NCBI GenBank assembly: GCA_013400155.1
Contig: VXBM01000337.1
Location: 1 to 64,000, forward strand
DNA: 64,000 nucleotides
From: Helopsaltes ochotensis
Lineage: Eukaryota; Chordata; Aves; Passeriformes; Locustellidae
Reading direction: 5' to 3'
The notes under the pieces were generated by a model. The model was not told the origin of the DNA. It saw only the letters and a list, made by a program, of their open reading frames with translations, and made no database searches. Shown here piece by piece: positions 60,501 to 64,000 of the stretch. Numbering within the stretch: position 1 is the first letter of the stretch; each line of letters opens with the position of its first letter. The translations under genes and the position numbers were made by a program.

Positions 60501-60519
60501 TTGTTGTTGTTGTTGTTGT
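60501..60519 (+). repeat. (TTG)n microsatellite
   Basis: Six TTG units follow a T run. On the minus strand this reads as CAA repeats, which could be mistaken for a Gln-rich exon, but the flanks do not encode SUSD4 sequence. Confidence 0.9.
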
Positions 60520-63500
60520 AGATTCTAGGCTCCGTCAAACTTTCCTGGAAAATTTGCCAGTTTTATAGCTCACTGGGCCATTGATAGGGCTTTAGCTGTA
60601 TATTATGGCTGCTTTGTTTGTGGGCAGCTTTTAGAGTGAGAGGGGAGAGGCAGAACGGGACGAGGAGGGAGCGCAGCTTGCCCATGAGCTACAGAAAATG
60701 AACGAACTGGGCAGCACAAACACCCAGTGTACAAATGGGAAGGGCACTACTTAAAAACAGCCCTTGCTTTGGCAACTGGGAGGATCAGTGCCACTTCCAA
60801 GGCTGGCAGAGGCTGCCTGGAGCTGGTGTCTGTCCCATCCCCCTCGCACAGGTAGCGTGCGGCAGCTGAGCTGCGGCAACAGCCGGTGCACTCTTTGCCC
60901 ATGAGATGAAATGCATTAGCTTCAACTTCCTGCAGCCACACTATTTACCAGATGGATTCCTAACAAACAGCAGAACCCAACTGCTGAATTATTTTACACA
61001 TGCTTGGAAAGCCTGGGAGGAAAATAAACACAAAATAAATTACTAATGGGAATTGAGTGATGCATTTTTGAGCGCAACAGACCCCATCATTATTTCAAAA
61101 AACCTCTGTGCATTACAATTCTATTTTAAAAAAAGTCAAAAATCAAAGCAGTTTCGCACTCCAAGTGAGATAACGGGTCTAATTTTCACTCAGCAGAAAT
61201 ATGAATCCTGTTCCTATCTGAGCACCTGTTCATTAGCAATGGTGTACCAATGTGTTAAAGCTCATATTGTGCTGCAAATATGCTTCAGCTTTACCTGCAA
61301 GAATTTCCCTTTTCCCTCTTCACTATGAATCTGCATTGCTGCTTCTGTACAACAGCTATTATTATTATTACTATTATTAATTTTTCTTTTGGCTTGGGCT
61401 CTCAATCTTAGGAGGTGCTCTGCTTTTTTCAGCTTTTCTTTAAAAAAAAACAAGATCCAAATGAAATTAATGCAGCCACGAGAGGGAGCCTCCGATGTCT
61501 TTGTAGAGAAGAAATAGCTATTGACAGTGACAGAGAAATTAATGAAAATAATTATAGTTGAGAAATTGAATTCCAAGAAGCAGTGCTTTTGCCTTAAGAC
61601 CAAATTCTATTTCAGTGTAAGGTTTAGTGAAAGCATGTAATTTATGGCATAACTGCCTCCTTTCAATATGCAAAGTATTCAGAGGAAGGACAAAAATTTG
61701 ACTGGGATGAGAGCAACTTTGATTAACAGTTGCTTAATCTAAAAACGCAGCAACTCTTCAGCCACGGTGAGTAGCAGAAGCAATTCAGGCTACTCAAGAG
61801 AGCCAGCCCCTTTGCAAGCAGATATTAATATATAAATAACAGGAGGGTAGAATAGTACCAAATTTTCATTATCTAGACATAAATTGTTTTTATAGATTTT
61901 GAAAAAGAAAACATGCAGCTTCTTTCCTCTGTGTGAAGTCTGTGTGAACACAGGTTTTATATCTGTCACGGCTACCTTGGCAAGAAGGGGGGTGAAACCA
62001 GAGCTCTCCAGAAAAGACAGCAGAGCTTTCTCAGACCTCTCAACGTCTTGCATAACCCTATCATGTTCCTTAGACAGGTGACCTTCAAAATGTCATAAAA
62101 ATAAGCAATATTAAAAGTACACTTCTACAGAGTAGCATCTGTGCTTTATATCCTATTCCTGCCATGGCTCTTCAGGAGAAATCTGCCTTAAAGCATATTT
62201 TGCTTAAAGGATAAAAAAAGAATATAGTATGTTTGCAACTAGTATCTTCAACAGTACATTTAGTGAAATATTCATCACTTGTTCTAGTCCCTGAACTACT
62301 TCTGAATTGCTTATGTCACTTTTTAGAAGATATTCACCATATAAAGACTTTTTATGTTGGTATTTCTTAACTATCATCCTTCTAACCAAGAAATTTTGCC
62401 AGAGGGGCTTTACTTCACAATTATAAAAACTTACATTTTAGTTTACTTGGCTTGGAACTGTGAAACTTCCCTTTCTCTTCCTACTAATGGAGGAAGATAC
62501 TGCCAGGGAAATACCAGACTGATTTCTCAGATATATGGTACCTACCCTACTCCCTCAAGATGCTTCTCGTGCATGCTAGGGGCCTCAGTTCTGGGCTTTT
62601 CTTTCCCATAATTGACATAAATATGCTACTGGAACCCACACCAGTAACACTGGTCAGTTGAAGCTCTTTCATTCTCATATCCAAAATAACTCTGCACAGG
62701 CCAACCCGAGGAGTAACACAGTGAGCACAATTAGGTATTTTAAAAATCCTGTCCTAATATTTCCCAAAATCTAAAGCTATTAAGCCAGAGATAAAACAAG
62801 AACAGAAAATTTCATTTAAATGCTTCAGTACAAAGTGACAGTAAAGTAAGGATTCCTACTGAAGCAGCTTTAGCTACAAGCTTCGCTGCCAACTCCACCT
62901 TCCCCAACGCAGCACAACCCCTCTCGACTACACATCTGTTCATCACACCTAATATAATCTCAGTTATATAAGCAGCAGCTCCAGCACAAGGCACTTGATA
63001 TAAATGTTGATGTCATGGTGATTTTTAAAAACAACATTTCTATTAACATTCTGTCTTCAGCCTTCCCAGCTGGCTGACTGCAGACCATTTCCCAAGATGT
63101 TCCAGTTCTTCCCTGCAGAGCTTTCTCATGTATCTTAATAATAATTCATAACATTTCTATTGCACCTTTTACTTTGACTCCCACTGACATATTCAGCTGT
63201 GACTTCAGAGCAGCAGTAATACTGTTGTAGCTGTGATTGCCTCCAGGATACATCAAGGCAACATTTGTCAGGAAAAGAAATATATTTTACTAGACCAATT
63301 AAGATAATTATAAAAAACAGACCATCTCACAGTCACACAAGGCCTTCCTCACAAAATTTGCTGTATTGTCTCTCCTGCAGTTATGAACTAGAAAATGCCT
63401 GCTTAATGGTGTGCTGGCCAGAAGGTTGAATTGATTTGGAATATAACCTAACCTCATTACAGGAGTTATAAGTTTGCAAAGATTTTATATTTTGAACCAG

Positions 63501-64000
63501 GGCAAAATCTAATCAAACTAGAAACATATTTTCAAAAGCACTTTTCCTCTCCCTCTCATCATTAGATTCTTCCCTGACCTCCTTAACCTTTACATATACA
63601 TGTGGATCAGTGAGTAACTATTTACATTTTATGCTGAAAATTAAGAAGCCAAGAAATGCATGCCAGAACAAAGAAGAGAATATAGATCAATCTAACACTA
63701 AAGCAATCAAGGAGAAAATGAGGTAAAAATCACTTTGCAGATCTGTTCCAGCATTTCCCCTCCCCAGTTTCAGGAACAAGTACAACAAACAATCACATGC
63801 CACTATAAATTAGCCTACCTCTAACAGTATACACACAAGACCAAAAACCAGTGAGCAAACATCACTGAACATAGTCTAAAAAGTGTAAAAATCATTTTTC
63901 TTTTGGCAAGAATGTAAAATACTATGAAGTAAAATAATAGAACCCTTAGTGGAGGGTGATTGCAAATTTCTCCCATTGCCCCAGCAGTACTCTCTGATCC

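Larger units (their letters stand above)
45905..64000 (-). other. SUSD4: SUSD4 5' intron (partial, over 18 kb)
   Basis: The CCP1 exon has a 3' splice acceptor, so this stretch is intron leading back to an upstream coding exon that must supply the signal peptide. I looked on the minus strand for the expected N-terminus (a short leader, Gln-rich run, then a hydrophobic WFQLALCF-like segment) and did not find it. The stretch holds AT-rich unique DNA, a CR1 3' end (58025-58215), a GC-richer block (58560-59000), a (TTG)n microsatellite (60501-60519) and short local duplications. ORFs such as 48327-48761 and 51826-52245 show no domain I recognise. Confidence 0.8.

Noticed and set aside
60501..60519. 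Minus-strand CAA repeat as the Gln-rich first exon of SUSD4
   Set aside because: The flanking codons do not encode the SUSD4 leader or its hydrophobic segment, and the tract looks like a plain TTG microsatellite.
1..64000. tRNA, rRNA or microRNA genes
   Set aside because: No cloverleaf with A/B boxes or rRNA signature was noticed. Isolated hairpins such as 35100-35126 have stems too short for a microRNA precursor.

Overview
The window is vertebrate nuclear DNA, most likely avian. It has long introns with GT-AG splice signals, a CR1-family LINE fragment with a second short CR1 3' end, low overall repeat content, and one recognisable gene. That gene lies on the minus strand and is SUSD4 (sushi domain-containing protein 4). 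There is no sign of bacterial genes, operons, CRISPR arrays or phage. Nearly all the six-frame ORFs are chance readings of intron, intergenic DNA or repeats.

Layout, in the direction of SUSD4 transcription (high to low coordinates). From 64000 to 45905 is intron upstream of the first exon in view; the signal-peptide exon and promoter were not found and probably lie beyond 64000. Seven coding exons follow: CCP1 (45904-45692), CCP2 (38470-38297), CCP3 (34908-34720), CCP4 (20740-20549), transmembrane (20044-19900), cytoplasmic tail (18665-18283), and a terminal piece of only 29 coding bases (17101-17073) that runs into a 3' UTR of about 1 kb. All junctions are phase-consistent. Together they encode 441 residues: four sushi (CCP) modules, one membrane span and an intracellular tail carrying LPSY and PPAY motifs. 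A 140-base assembly gap (24795-24934) lies in the 14 kb CCP3-CCP4 intron.

The region 1-16030 is intergenic, downstream of SUSD4. It holds a degenerate minus-strand CR1 fragment at about 270-2300 that keeps ORF1 esterase and ORF2 endonuclease sequence but lacks the 3' half. It also holds a compound satellite-like (CCATT)n tract (8940-9615) with a longer repeated unit, and a probable older CR1 relic near 13.3-13.5 kb.

I did not find a new multi-gene system. The items most worth checking are the 29-base terminal coding exon competing with read-through of the previous exon, a predicted very stable G-quadruplex on the sense strand of the CCP2-CCP3 intron, the compound CCATT repeat with embedded palindromes, and the odd 3'-truncated CR1 with a similar sequence on both sides.
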